From the NCBI GenBank assembly GCA_964017155.1, contig OZ024867.1, positions 26,752,109-26,816,108 on the forward strand: a stretch of 64,000 bases of DNA. Reading direction: 5' to 3'. Positions 20,270 to 34,601 of this stretch are shown in pieces. Source of the DNA: Oasisia sp. SBJ-2009 (Eukaryota > Annelida > Polychaeta > Sabellida > Siboglinidae). Both the position numbers and the translations under genes were made by a program. Positions within the stretch are counted from its first letter, which is position 1. Each line of letters begins with the position of its first letter. The notes beneath the pieces are model-generated. The model worked only from the letters and a program-made list of their open reading frames with translations, had not been told where the DNA came from and ran no database searches.

Positions 20270-22539
20270 TATGTAGTACTGTGATAAAACAGTTACAACT
20301 GCGTAATACAAACAAATATTAGTTTGCAATTTTTGTAAGTAGACCAAATCTTATCATTACAGTTTTAGGTGTGTTCTTACGATTTTTATAGCACTGTCCC
20401 ATTGTTAGGAATGCTCAATTTTAACAGTACATTTCAGCTCCTCACAAACTTGTTCACTGAAACACCAATCTCGATTCATCAAGCACTTGGAAGTATTCAG
20501 CCATGCTGCAATTAATTCAAACAGCCTGACCTACCAGTATTTACATCCTGGTAGTGATTGAACGAAGCCACTGACATTGTGAAATACAACAATGACAATT
20601 AAACACCACATGCAGTTGACTGTCTTAGCCTAGGTGTAGCCTAGTTTTTTAACCATTGACACGGTCCACGGCAGTAGGTGTGCCCGGCCCTGGGAAGCTG
20701 CGAGACGAGAGTGACTCTGAGATCTGTGACAGCGTCTGCTGGTCTTGCTGTAGGACTACAGCCTACAGCGATGTGGCTGCGTATATCGAGAGGACAGAGG
20801 TTAGAGTTGTGTTTTGATGTATCCAGTACATCGCGGTTTGTTTACGTCACAAGCAAGTGTGAGCGGGATCCCCGCCAAGCTTGGCCTTTTTGACAATTTT
20901 GTCCAACAATGGTCAATCATCAATGTCATAATGTCAATGCCAATGGCAATGCCAATGGTAATTATACATAAATAATCATGTCAACGTTGACTAGATAGTA
21001 GATAACGGTTAATATGTTTACGAAGTAATTCACTACTGCGATATGACATGTCCTAGAGCAAATACATGTGATACTTTAGCGACTTTCCCTTAGGTTTCCG
21101 TAATTAAGACAATCTTCTGAAACCAGAATTCCAACAGAATATAATGACGAAAAGCACGTGTTAGGCAGCCATTTTTTGATCGCTTGATCATCATCAAGTT
21201 GATGTCGGCGTGCCGTTTGCAACCTGGATACATCAGTTTAGACTTTAGATGGGGAAATTTAGTTTTTGCCGCATTTGCAACGCCGTTCAGCAACACATCT
21301 CCAATACGCACTCATACATGACAACATTTGTTATATTTAATATGGTACCTGTATCCCGGGCTTGGTTCAAGCTATAACTTACGAGTAATCCACATTCCAT
21401 GAGCTCTGTCACTGTCAATGGCGACGGCGTCAATGCTAGGCAGACGACACGTTGGCCTTGGGTACGTGGACAGTTCATTATTGATCGGTTATAAATGTGA
21501 CATTGGCTGTGCATAAAGATGCATATAAAAACGTTTCACTGCGCACTATTTCCGTACATACATGAACGCTCCATATTTCGTGATTTTGTTCCGTATGCAA
21601 ATCAGCGGTTCGTGTATGTGAGGAGAATGTTGTAATTGATCGGCGCGACGGATGTATTTCTTCTCCCATTTTAACCAAAAACTTCAATATTTTGAAGATT
21701 ATTGTTGGTATTGGCAGGAGATGCGCTTCGCAGTAGAAATATAAGAGAAAAATGGAAGAACATTGTTTGCTGCTGAATAAAAATGAATTTGACGTGCATG
21801 ATGTGAAGGAAGTCGATGTGGAAGGGATAAGGCCAAGGCAATTGCAAGTTTATTTACCGGGCTCAGAAATTGGGCAGCGACGCTAACCTTGAAACAGCCA
21901 AGCCTATCCTCGCGTAGCGACTGGCGAAGTTAAAAGCTATAATTGTATAGCTCGACTCCGCTCACACCTGGGCCACTGTTTGCAGAGACGATCAGCCAGG
22001 GAGTATTAGCGCAGTGAGGATGTTGAGGTGTGCCCAAATGTGTTCAAATGTGCGCTATCATATTGGTATATACGAAGTGGAATATTCTGCCGTATCACAA
22101 ATAGCACCGTTTTAACACAATATTTTGCTACTGAAATGTTTGATTTTGCTAGCTAGTACAGCTGTTGCTGTGAACAGGCAACTGAACGCCAGCTGTTACC
22201 TTCTTGATATTCATTGCGACCACAAACCATAGGCCTGCCAGTAATTAATACTGGCCACCTATGGGTCCCTTTCCTTAGAAGTGATGTTTAAAACCAAAGA
22301 GGCTTTACGATAACTTTCGGGGTATGTTCGTGTGACAGCAAACTCTGATATTTTGTATACAAAAAAGTGTGTTGACTTAGCCTTAAGTTATGCCTTTACT
22401 CTTGGCGAACATTCACTAATGGAAAATAAATGGTGCTGTTATTCGCCATAATTACAATTGCGTTTTGTAGTATCACTAAACATATTGTTCTACCGGTCCA
22501 TTGTTACTTAACAATGACAATATAAAGACACAAACAGAC
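20270..22539. other. No gene recognised
   Basis: Only short overlapping open frames are present. Minor features are an imperfect AATGCCAATGGC repeat at about 20,930-20,960 and a short basic frame near 20,678-20,893 with no known motif. No RNA gene or transposon end pair was recognised. Confidence 0.45.
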
Positions 22540-22581
22540 GCACGCAGCACGCACGCGCGCGCGCGCACACACACACGCACG

Positions 22582-22622
<41 letters not shown>
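22540..22622. repeat. (CG)n/(CA)n microsatellite
   Basis: GCACGC words, then (GC)n, then ACACAC with interspersed ACGC, then about 40 bp of pure CA. It stands just left of the rearranged copy of the 2.1-kb repeat unit that precedes the giant array. Confidence 0.95.
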
Positions 22623-22623
<1 letters not shown>

Positions 22624-22704
22624 AAAACATGTAATACCATTTGAAACCCCAAGTTGACGTAGACATGCATAAATCCAAAGTCAAATGTCTTAACTGATAA
22701 TGAA

Positions 22705-23820
22705 ATCAGTCACTCCCAGGTTCTAGCAGAAGTGATGGGATGTCAGTATGCTAATTTAACGAATTTTCCTGGACACTTATCTCAGTTCATAAAATAGATG
22801 GTGCGATAATTTCAGGAAACGATCTGAAAATATTTGTTGGTTATGAAGATACGTTAAAAAGACGTATGTAGGGAAATGACATGGAGTCTCATCTCGCATT
22901 TATACAAAATTTTAATACACACATTCGGGCATGCACATTGCACAAACACACGCAATCTCTTGAACAAACGCATGTAAAGGTAAAGGTAAGTTCTTTCATA
23001 GCGCAGTATCCAGTCCTTATGACTGCAAATGCGCTTCACATTTTACGACCATGGCAGATATGTTCAAGTAATGATCTTTCAACTGCGCTGGGAAACATTC
23101 AGCCATATATAGAATATATTCTTCCTGTAATCTACACTGAGTCTTGCAAACATTCTGCCCGTTGAGATGTGTATATGAACTTCGCAGACTGATAGCTCAC
23201 AGGGGATCCTCATCCAGTCGTTATACTCAACACCACGAAATCCGAAAAAAACACCAGGTCGATTAGTTCGGCGACAGGTGAGCAATTTCAGCTCCAAATG
23301 TTTTCATCAGAATAGCGTATCCCAATCACCGTTTGAAGCTCTCACCGCATACACTCACCGCATACACATCCCGACCAGGACATTTGTGTGTTTTGGTGGT
23401 CGCCATGAACAGGCACTAAATGCATTACCTCCACCGCAGCGACGCCGTCTTGTCTCCCGATTTTAAAATATGACGAGCGAGAAACTGTAAACGGCACCGC
23501 GAAAAATGTCAACACACCCCAGTCCGATAGGCAACCTAGGTAAGTTCTTTTAAATTATAGCGCAGTATGTACAGTTCTTTGGAATGCCAAAGCGCTCTAC
23601 ACTTTTCTTCCCTGGCAGACCTGTTCCATCAAGCACTATCTCAACTTGGCTAGAAAACATTCAGCCACGCACAAATTAATGCGCGAAGGCTGCTCATACA
23701 CATAAACACCACTGACTACACCACTGTGAACAACAGCAATGTAGGATGAAATTGTTGGCATCCCAGTTCCCCAAAACTCTACTTTAACCGGTAGAAGATA
23801 AGTGTTGTAAAACGATAAAT
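22705..23820 (+). repeat. Rearranged copy of the 2.1-kb tandem unit, left of the giant array
   Basis: It shares ordered landmarks with the units right of the array. GGTTCTAGCAGAAGTGATGG lies near 22,720, GGTAAGTTCTTTCATAGCGCA near 22,985, GAGTCTTGCAAACATTCTGC near 23,140, AAATGTCAACAC...CAGTCCGATAG near 23,520, a second GGTAAGTTCTT...TATAGCGCAGTA near 23,540, and GTGTTGTAAAACGATAAATA directly before the array. Relative to a full unit it lacks the middle block between the seed and the GAGTCTTGCAAAC block, and a shorter block after CAGTCCGATAG. It therefore looks like one and a half units with internal deletions. Confidence 0.75.
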
Positions 23821-25542
23821 ACACGCAAGAACGCGCACGCGAACGCGCACGCGAACGCGCACGCGAACGCGCACGCGAACGCGCACGCGAACGCGCACGC
23901 GAACGCGCACGCGAACGCGCACGCGAACGCGCACGCGAACGCGCACGCGAACGCGCACGCGAACGCGCACGCGAACGCGCACGCGAACGCGCACGCGAAC
24001 GCGCACGCGAACGCGCACGCGAACGCGCACGCGAACGCGAACGCGAACGCGAACGCGCACGCGAACGCGCACGCGAACGCGCACGCGAACGCGCACGCGA
24101 ACGCGCACGCGAACGCGCACGCGAACGCGCACGCGAACGCGCACGCGAACGCGCACGCGAACGCGAACGCGCACGCGAACGCGCACGCGAACGCGCACGC
24201 GAACGCGCACGCGAACGCGCACGCGAACGCGAACGCGCACGCGAACGCGCACGCGAACGCGCACGCGAACGCGCACGCGAACGCGCACGCGAACGCGCAC
24301 GCGAACGCGCACGCGAACGCGAACGCGCACGCGAACGCGAACGCGCACGCGAACGCGCACGCGAACGCGCACCCGAACGCGCACGCGAACGCGCACGCGA
24401 ACGCGCACGCGAACGCGCACGCGAACGCGCACGCGAACGCGCACGCGAACGCGCACGCGAACGCGCACGCGAACGCGCACGCGAACGCGCACGCGAACGC
24501 GCACGCGAACTCGCACGCGAACGCGCACGCGAACGCGCACGCGAACGCGCACGCGAAGGCGCACGCGAACGCGCACGCGAACGCGCACGCGAACGCGCAC
24601 GCGCACGCGAACGCGAACGCGAACGCGCACGCGAACGCGCACGCGAACGCGCACGCGAACGCGCACGCGAACGCGCACGCGAACGCGCACGCGAACGCGC
24701 ACGCGAACGCGCACGCGAACGCGCACGCGAACGCGCACGCGAACTCGCACGCGAACGCGCACGCGAACGCGCACGCGAACGCGCACGCGAACGCGCACGC
24801 GAACGCGCACGCGAACGCGCACGCGAACGCGAACGCGAACGCGAACGCGAACGCGCACGCGAACGCGCACGCGAACGCGAACGCGCACGCGAACGCGCAC
24901 GCGAACGCGCACGCGAACGCGCACGCGAACGCGCACGCGCACGCGAACGCGAACGCGAACGCGAACGCGCACGCGAACGCGAACGCGAACGCGCACGCGA
25001 ACGCGAACGCGCACGCGCACGCGAACGCGCACGCGAACGCGAACGCGCACGCGAACGCGCACGCGAACGCGAACGCGAACGCGAACGCGAACGCGAACGC
25101 GAACGCGCACGCGAACGCGCACGCGAACGCGCACGCGAACGCGAACGCGCACGCGAACGCGCACGCGAACGCGAACGCGCACGCGCACGCGCACGCGCAC
25201 GCGAACGCGCACGCGAACGCGCACGCGAACGCGCACGCGCACGCGAACGCGAACGCGAACGCGAACGCGCACGCGCACGCGAACGCGCACGCGAACGCGA
25301 ACGCGCACGCGAACGCGCACGCGAACGCGAACGCGCACGCGAACGCGCACGCGAACGCGCACGCGAACGCGCACGCGAACGCGAACGCGCACGCGAACGC
25401 GCACGCGAACGCGAACGCGCACGCGCACGCGCACGCGCACGCGCACGCGCACGCGCACGCGCACGCGCACGCGAACGCGAACGCGCACGCAAACGCGCAC
25501 GCGAACGCGCACGCGAACGCGCACGCGAACGCGAACGCGCAC

Positions 25543-25594
25543 GCGCACTCGAGCGCGCACGCGACGCGCACGCGTGCGCGAGTGCGAGCGCGAA
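25543..25594 (+). repeat. Array landmark 1 (CTCGAG...ACGCGT...GAGTGCGAG cluster), first copy
   Basis: A cluster of non-canonical words CACTCGAGCGCGCACGCG, then ACGCACGCGTGCGCGAGTGC, marks higher-order units. Full or partial copies begin near 30,667, 33,690 and 36,090, in reverse near 39,590-39,630 and 42,440-42,475, and again near 44,357, 45,890, 47,425, 50,985 and 56,125. Each copy is followed by a run of 10-18 ACGCGA words, showing a fixed internal order. It contains XhoI-type CTCGAG and MluI-type ACGCGT words, useful for mapping. Confidence 0.9.
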
Positions 25595-25740
25595 CGCGAA
25601 CGCGAACGCGAACGCGAACGCGAACGCGAACGCGAACGCGAACGCGAACGCGAACGCGAACGCGAACGCGCACGCGAGCGCGAGCGCGCACGCGAACGCG
25701 CACGCGCACGCGAACGCGAACGCGAACGCGAACGCGAACG

Positions 25741-25778
25741 CGCACAAGAACGCGCACAAGAACGCGCACCAGAACGCG
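25741..25778 (+). repeat. Array landmark 2 (CACAAGAACGCG cluster), first copy
   Basis: Two or more GCGCACAAGAAC words followed by CACCAGAAC. Copies recur near 30,879, 33,870, 36,276, 44,568, 46,106, 47,666, 49,220, 49,526, 51,193, 52,560, 52,868, 53,900, 54,211 and 56,300, and in reverse near 39,396, 41,898 and 42,228. It always lies about 150-200 bp after landmark 1 or after a GAGCGCGAGCGCG word, as one subunit of the higher-order repeat. Confidence 0.9.
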
Positions 25779-28700
25779 CACGCGAACGCGCACGCGAACG
25801 CGCACGCGAACGCGAACGCGCACGCGAACGCGCACGCGAACGCGCACGCGAACGCGCACGCGAACGCGCACGCGAACGCGCACGCGAACGCGAACGCGCA
25901 CGCGAACGCGCACGCGAACGCGCACGCGCACGCGAACGCGCACGCGAACGCGCACGCGAACGCGCACGCGAACGCGCACGCGAACGCGCACGCGAACGCG
26001 AACGCGCACGCGAACGCGAACGCGCACGCGAACGCGCACGCGAACGCGCACCCGAACGCGCACGCGAACGCGCACGCGAACGCGCACGCGAACGCGCACG
26101 CGAACGCGCACGCGAACGCGCACGCGAACGCGCACGCGAACGCGCACGCGAACGCGCACGCGAACGCGCACGCGAACGCGCACGCGAACGCGCACGCGAA
26201 CGCGCACGCGAACGCGCACGCGAACTCGCACGCGAACGCGCACGCGAACGCGCACGCGAACGCGCACGCGAACGCGCACGCGAACGCGCACGCGAACGCG
26301 CACGCGAACGCGCACGCGAACGCGCACGCGAACGCGCACGCGCACGCGAACGCGAACGCGAACGCGCACGCGAACGCGCACGCGAACGCGCACGCGAACG
26401 CGAACGCGCACGCGAACGCGAACGCGCACGCGAACGCGAACGCGCACGCGAACGCGCACGCGAACGCGCACCCGAACGCGCACGCGAACGCGCACGCGAA
26501 CGCGCACGCGAACGCGCACGCGAACGCGCACGCGAACTCGCACGCGAACGCGCACGCGAACGCGCACGCGAACGCGCACGCGAAGGCGCACGCGAACGCG
26601 CACGCGAACGCGCACGCGAACGCGCACGCGCACGCGAACGCGAACGCGAACGCGCACGCGAACGCGCACGCGAACGCGCACGCGAACGCGCACGCGAACG
26701 CGCACGCGAACGCGCACGCGAACGCGCACGCGAACGCGCACGCGAACGCGCACGCGAACGCGCACGCGAACGCGCACGCGAACTCGCACGCGAACGCGCA
26801 CGCGAACGCGCACGCGAACGCGCACGCGAACGCGCACGCGAACGCGCACGCGAACGCGCACGCGAACGCGAACGCGAACGCGAACGCGCACGCGAACGCG
26901 CACGCGAACGCGAACGCGCACGCGAACGCGCACGCGAACGCGCACGCGAACGCGCACGCGAACGCGAACGCGCACGCGAACGCGAACGCGAACGCGAACG
27001 CGCACGCGAACGCGAACGCGAACGCGCACGCGAACGCGAACGCGCACGCGCACGCGAACGCGCACGCGAACGCGAACGCGCACGCGAACGCGCACGCGCA
27101 CGCGAACGCGAACGCGAACGCGAACGCGAACGCGAACGCGAACGCGCACGCGAACGCGCACGCGAACGCGCACGCGAACGCGAACGCGCACGCGAACGCG
27201 CACGCGAACGCGCACGCGAACGCGAACGCGCACGCGCACGCGCACGCGCACGCGAACGCGCACGCGAACGCGCACGCGAACGCGCACGCGCACGCGAACG
27301 CGAACGCGAACGCGAACGCGCACGCGCACGCGAACGCGCACGCGAACGCGAACGCGCACGCGAACGCGCACGCGAACGCGAACGCGCACGCGAACGCGCA
27401 CGCGAACGCGCACGCGAACGCGCACGCGAACGCGAACGCGCACGCGAACGCGCACGCGAACGCGAACGCGAACGCGAACGCGCACGCGAACGCGCACGCG
27501 AACGCGCACGCGAACGCGCACGCGAACGCGCACGCGAACGCGCACGCGAACGCGCACGCGAACGCGCACGCGAACGCGCACGCGAACGCGAACGCGCACG
27601 CGAACGCGCACGCGAACGCGCACGCGAACGCGCACGCGAACGCGCACGCGAACGCGCACGCGAACGCGCACGCGAACGCGCACGCGAACGCGCACGCGAA
27701 CGCGCACGCGAACGCGCACGCGAACGCGCACGCGAACGCGAACGCGCACGCGAACGCGAACGCGCACGCGAACGCGCACGCGAACGCGCACCCGAACGCG
27801 CACGCGAACGCGCACGCGAACGCGCACGCGAACGCGCACGCGAACGCGCACGCGAACGCGCACGCGAACGCGCACGCGAACGCGCACGCGAACGCGCACG
27901 CGAACGCGCACGCGAACGCGCACGCGAACGCGCACGCGAACGCGCACGCGAACGCGCACGCGAACTCGCACGCGAACGCGCACGCGAACGCGCACGCGAA
28001 CGCGCACGCGAACGCGCACGCGAACGCGCACGCGAACGCGCACGCGAACGCGCACGCGAACGCGCACGCGAACGCGCACGCGCACGCGAACGCGAACGCG
28101 AACGCGCACGCGAACGCGCACGCGAACGCGCACGCGAACGCGAACGCGCACGCGAACGCGAACGCGCACGCGAACGCGAACGCGCACGCGAACGCGCACG
28201 CGAACGCGCACCCGAACGCGCACGCGAACGCGCACGCGAACGCGCACGCGAACGCGCACGCGAACGCGCACGCGAACTCGCACGCGAACGCGCACGCGAA
28301 CGCGCACGCGAACGCGCACGCGAAGGCGCACGCGAACGCGCACGCGAACGCGCACGCGAACGCGCACGCGCACGCGAACGCGAACGCGAACGCGCACGCG
28401 AACGCGCACGCGAACGCGCACGCGAACGCGCACGCGAACGCGCACGCGAACGCGCACGCGAACGCGCACGCGAACGCGCACGCGAACGCGCACGCGAACG
28501 CGCACGCGAACGCGCACGCGAACTCGCACGCGAACGCGCACGCGAACGCGCACGCGAACGCGCACGCGAACGCGCACGCGAACGCGCACGCGAACGCGCA
28601 CGCGAACGCGAACGCGAACGCGAACGCGCACGCGAACGCGCACGCGAACGCGAACGCGCACGCGAACGCGCACGCGAACGCGCACGCGAACGCGCACGCG

Positions 28701-31700
28701 AACGCGAACGCGCACGCGAACGCGAACGCGAACGCGAACGCGCACGCGAACGCGAACGCGAACGCGCACGCGAACGCGAACGCGCACGCGCACGCGAACG
28801 CGCACGCGAACGCGAACGCGCACGCGAACGCGCACGCGCACGCGAACGCGAACGCGAACGCGAACGCGAACGCGAACGCGAACGCGCACGCGAACGCGCA
28901 CGCGAACGCGAACGCGCACGCGAACGCGCACGCGAACGCGAACGCGCACGCGCACGCGCACGCGCACGCGAACGCGCACGCGAACGCGCACGCGAACGCG
29001 CACGCGCACGCGAACGCGAACGCGAACGCGAACGCGCACGCGCACGCGAACGCGCACGCGAACGCGAACGCGCACGCGAACGCGCACGCGAACGCGAACG
29101 CGCACGCGAACGCGCACGCGAACGCGCACGCGAACGCGCACGCGAACGCGAACGCGCACGCGAACGCGCACGCGAACGCGAACGCGAACGCGAACGCGCA
29201 CGCGAACGCGCACGCGAACGCGCACGCGAACGCGCACGCGAACGCGCACGCGAACGCGCACGCGAACGCGCACGCGAACGCGCACGCGAACGCGCACGCG
29301 AACGCGAACGCGCACGCGAACGCGCACGCGAACGCGCACGCGAACGCGCACGCGAACGCGCACGCGAACGCGAACGCGCACGCGAACGCGCACGCGAACG
29401 CGCACGCGAACGCGCACGCGAACGCGCACGCGAACGCGCACGCGAACGCGCACGCGAACGCGAACGCGCACGCGAACGCGAACGCGCACGCGAACGCGCA
29501 CGCGAACGCGCACCCGAACGCGCACGCGAACGCGCACGCGAACGCGCACGCGAACGCGCACGCGAACGCGCACGCGAACGCGCACGCGAACGCGCACGCG
29601 AACGCGCACGCGAACGCGCACGCGAACGCGCACGCGAACTCGCACGCGAACGCGCACGCGAACGCGCACGCGAACGCGCACGCGAAGGCGCACGCGAACG
29701 CGCACGCGAACGCGCACGCGAACGCGCACGCGCACGCGAACGCGAACGCGAACGCGCACGCGAACGCGCACGCGAACGCGCACGCGAACGCGCACGCGAA
29801 CGCGCACGCGAACGCGCACGCGAACGCGCACGCGAACGCGCACGCGAACGCGCACGCGAACTCGCACGCGAACGCGCACGCGAACGCGCACGCGAACGCG
29901 CACGCGAACGCGCACGCGAACGCGCACGCGAACGCGCACGCGAACGCGAACGCGAACGCGAACGCGAACGCGCACGCGAACGCGCACGCGAACGCGAACG
30001 CGCACGCGAACGCGCACGCGAACGCGCACGCGAACGCGCACGCGAACGCGAACGCGCACGCGAACGCGAACGCGAACGCGAACGCGCACGCGAACGCGAA
30101 CGCGAACGCGCACGCGAACGCGAACGCGCACGCGCACGCGAACGCGCACGCGAACGCGAACGCGCACGCGAACGCGCACGCGAACGCGAACGCGAACGCG
30201 AACGCGAACGCGAACGCGAACGCGCACGCGAACGCGCACGCGAACGCGCACGCGAACGCGAACGCGCACGCGAACGCGCACGCGAACGCGAACGCGCACG
30301 CGCACGCGCACGCGCACGCGAACGCGCACGCGAACGCGCACGCGAACGCGCACGCGCACGCGAACGCGAACGCGAACGCGAACGCGCACGCGCACGCGAA
30401 CGCGCACGCGAACGCGAACGCGCACGCGAACGCGCACGCGAACGCGAACGCGCACGCGAACGCGCACGCGAACGCGCACGCGAACGCGCACGCGAACGCG
30501 AACGCGCACGCGAACGCGCACGCGAACGCGAACGCGCACGCGCACGCGCACGCGCACGCGCACGCGCACGCGCACGCGCACGCGCACGCGCACGCGAACG
30601 CGAACGCGCACGCAAACGCGCACGCGAACGCGCACGCGAACGCGCACGCGAACGCGAACGCGCACGCGCACTCGAGCGCGCACGCGACGCGCACGCGTGC
30701 GCGAGTGCGAGCGCGAACGCGAACGCGAACGCGAACGCGAACGCGAACGCGAACGCGAACGCGAACGCGAACGCGAACGCGAACGCGAACGCGAACGCGA
30801 ACGCGCACGCGAGCGCGAGCGCGCACGCGAACGCGCACGCGCACGCGAACGCGAACGCGAACGCGAACGCGAACGCGCACAAGAACGCGCACAAGAACGC
30901 GCACCAGAACGCGCACGCGAACGCGCACGCGAACGCGCACGCGAACGCGAACGCGCACGCGAACGCGCACGCGAACGCGCACGCGAACGCGCACGCGAAC
31001 GCGCACGCGAACGCGCACGCGAACGCGAACGCGCACGCGAACGCGCACGCGAACGCGCACGCGCACGCGAACGCGCACGCGAACGCGCACGCGAACGCGC
31101 ACGCGAACGCGCACGCGAACGCGCACGCGAACGCGAACGCGCACGCGAACGCGAACGCGCACGCGAACGCGCACGCGAACGCGCACCCGAACGCGCACGC
31201 GAACGCGCACGCGAACGCGCACGCGAACGCGCACGCGAACGCGCACGCGAACGCGCACGCGAACGCGCACGCGAACGCGCACGCGAACGCGCACGCGAAC
31301 GCGCACGCGAACGCGCACGCGAACGCGCACGCGAACGCGCACGCGAACTCGCACGCGAACGCGCACGCGAACGCGCACGCGAACGCGCACGCGAACGCGC
31401 ACGCGAACGCGCACGCGAACGCGCACGCGAACGCGCACGCGAACGCGCACGCGAACGCGCACGCGCACGCGAACGCGAACGCGAACGCGCACGCGAACGC
31501 GCACGCGAACGCGCACGCGAACGCGAACGCGCACGCGAACGCGAACGCGCACGCGAACGCGAACGCGCACGCGAACGCGCACGCGAACGCGCACCCGAAC
31601 GCGCACGCGAACGCGCACGCGAACGCGCACGCGAACGCGCACGCGAACGCGCACGCGAACGCGCACGCGAACGCGCACGCGAACGCGCACGCGAACGCGC

Positions 31701-34601
31701 ACGCGAACGCGCACGCGAACTCGCACGCGAACGCGCACGCGAACGCGCACGCGAACGCGCACGCGAACGCGCACGCGAACGCGCACGCGAACGCGCACGC
31801 GAACGCGCACGCGAACGCGCACGCGAACGCGCACGCGAACTCGCACGCGAACGCGCACGCGAACGCGCACGCGAACGCGCACGCGAAGGCGCACGCGAAC
31901 GCGCACGCGAACGCGCACGCGAACGCGCACGCGCACGCGAACGCGAACGCGAACGCGCACGCGAACGCGCACGCGAACGCGCACGCGAACGCGCACGCGA
32001 ACGCGCACGCGAACGCGCACGCGAACGCGCACGCGAACGCGCACGCGAACGCGCACGCGAACGCGCACGCGAACGCGCACGCGAACGCGCACGCGAACTC
32101 GCACGCGAACGCGCACGCGAACGCGCACGCGAACGCGCACGCGAACGCGCACGCGAACGCGCACGCGAACGCGCACGCGAACGCGAACGCGAACGCGAAC
32201 GCGAACGCGCACGCGAACGCGCACGCGAACGCGAACGCGCACGCGAACGCGCACGCGAACGCGCACGCGAACGCGCACGCGAACGCGAACGCGCACGCGA
32301 ACGCGAACGCGAACGCGAACGCGCACGCGAACGCGAACGCGAACGCGCACGCGAACGCGAACGCGAACGCGCACGCGCACGCGAACGCGCACGCGAACGC
32401 GAACGCGCACGCGAACGCGCACGCGCACGCGAACGCGAACGCGAACGCGAACGCGAACGCGAACGCGAACGCGAACGCGCACGCGAACGCGCACGCGAAC
32501 GCGCACGCGAACGCGCACGCGAACGCGCACGCGAACGCGCACGCGAACGCGCACGCGAACGCGCACGCGAACGCGCACGCGAACGCGCACGCGAACTCGC
32601 ACGCGAACGCGCACGCGAACGCGCACGCGAACGCGCACGCGAAGGCGCACGCGAACGCGCACGCGAACGCGCACGCGAACGCGCACGCGCACGCGAACGC
32701 GAACGCGAACGCGCACGCGAACGCGCACGCGAACGCGCACGCGAACGCGCACGCGAACGCGCACGCGAACGCGCACGCGAACGCGCACGCGAACGCGCAC
32801 GCGAACGCGCACGCGAACGCGCACGCGAACGCGCACGCGAACGCGCACGCGAACGCGCACGCGAACTCGCACGCGAACGCGCACGCGAACGCGCACGCGA
32901 ACGCGCACGCGAACGCGCACGCGAACGCGCACGCGAACGCGCACGCGAACGCGAACGCGAACGCGAACGCGAACGCGCACGCGAACGCGCACGCGAACGC
33001 GAACGCGCACGCGAACGCGCACGCGAACGCGCACGCGAACGCGCACGCGAACGCGAACGCGCACGCGAACGCGAACGCGAACGCGAACGCGCACGCGAAC
33101 GCGAACGCGAACGCGCACGCGAACGCGAACGCGCACGCGCACGCGAACGCGCACGCGAACGCGAACGCGCACGCGAACGCGCACGCGCACGCGAACGCGA
33201 ACGCGAACGCGAACGCGAACGCGAACGCGAACGCGCACGCGAACGCGCACGCGAACGCGCACGCGAACGCGAACGCGCACGCGAACGCGCACGCGAACGC
33301 GAACGCGCACGCGCACGCGCACGCGCACGCGAACGCGCACGCGCACGCGCACGCGAACGCGCACGCGCACGCGAACGCGAACGCGAACGCGAACGCGCAC
33401 GCGCACGCGAACGCGCACGCGAACGCGAACGCGCACGCGAACGCGAACGCGAACGCGAACGCGCACGCGAACGCGCACGCGAACGCGCACGCGAACGCGA
33501 ACGCGAACGCGAACGCGCACGCGAACGCGCACGCGAACGCGAACGCGCACGCGCACGCGCACGCGCACGCGCACGCGCACGCGCACGCGCACGCGCACGC
33601 GCACGCGAACGCGCACGCGAACGCGAACGCGAACGCGAACGCGAACGCGCACGCGAACGCGCACGCGAACGCGCACCCGAACGCGCACGCGAACGCGCAC
33701 GCGACGCGCACGCGTGCGCGAGTGCGAGCGCGAACGCGAACGCGAACGCGAACGCGAACGCGAACGCGAACGCGAACGCGAACGCGAACGCGAACGCGCA
33801 CGCGAGCGCGAGCGCGCACGCGAACGCGCACGCGCACGCGAACGCGAACGCGAACGCGAACGCGAACGCGCACAAGAACGCGCACAAGAACGCGCACCAG
33901 AACGCGCACGCGAACGCGCACGCGAACGCGCACGCGAACGCGAACGCGCACGCGAACGCGCACGCGAACGCGCACGCGAACGCGCACGCGAACGCGCACG
34001 CGAACGCGCACGCGAACGCGAACGCGCACGCGAACGCGCACCAGAACGCGCACGCGAACGCGCACGCGAACGCGCACGCGAACGCGAACGCGCACGCGAA
34101 CGCGCACGCGAACGCGCACGCGAACGCGCACGCGAACGCGCACGCGAACGCGCACGCGAACGCGAACGCGCACGCGAACGCGCACGCGAACGCGCACGCG
34201 CACGCGAACGCGCACGCGAACGCGCACGCGAACGCGCACGCGAACGCGCACGCGAACGCGCACGCGAACGCGAACGCGCACGCGAACGCGAACGCGCACG
34301 CGAACGCGCACGCGAACGCGCACCCGAACGCGCACGCGAACGCGCACGCGAACGCGCACGCGAACGCGCACGCGAACGCGCACGCGAACGCGCACGCGAA
34401 CGCGCACGCGAACGCGCACGCGAACGCGCACGCGAACGCGCACGCGAACGCGCACGCGAACGCGCACGCGAACGCGCACGCGAACTCGCACGCGAACGCG
34501 CACGCGAACGCGCACGCGAACGCGCACGCGAACGCGCACGCGAACGCGCACGCGAACGCGCACGCGAACGCGCACGCGAACGCGCACGCGCACGCGAACG
34601 C

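Noticed and set aside
22476..22670. Minus-strand Val-Cys repeat peptide
   Set aside because: Translation of the (CA)n microsatellite.
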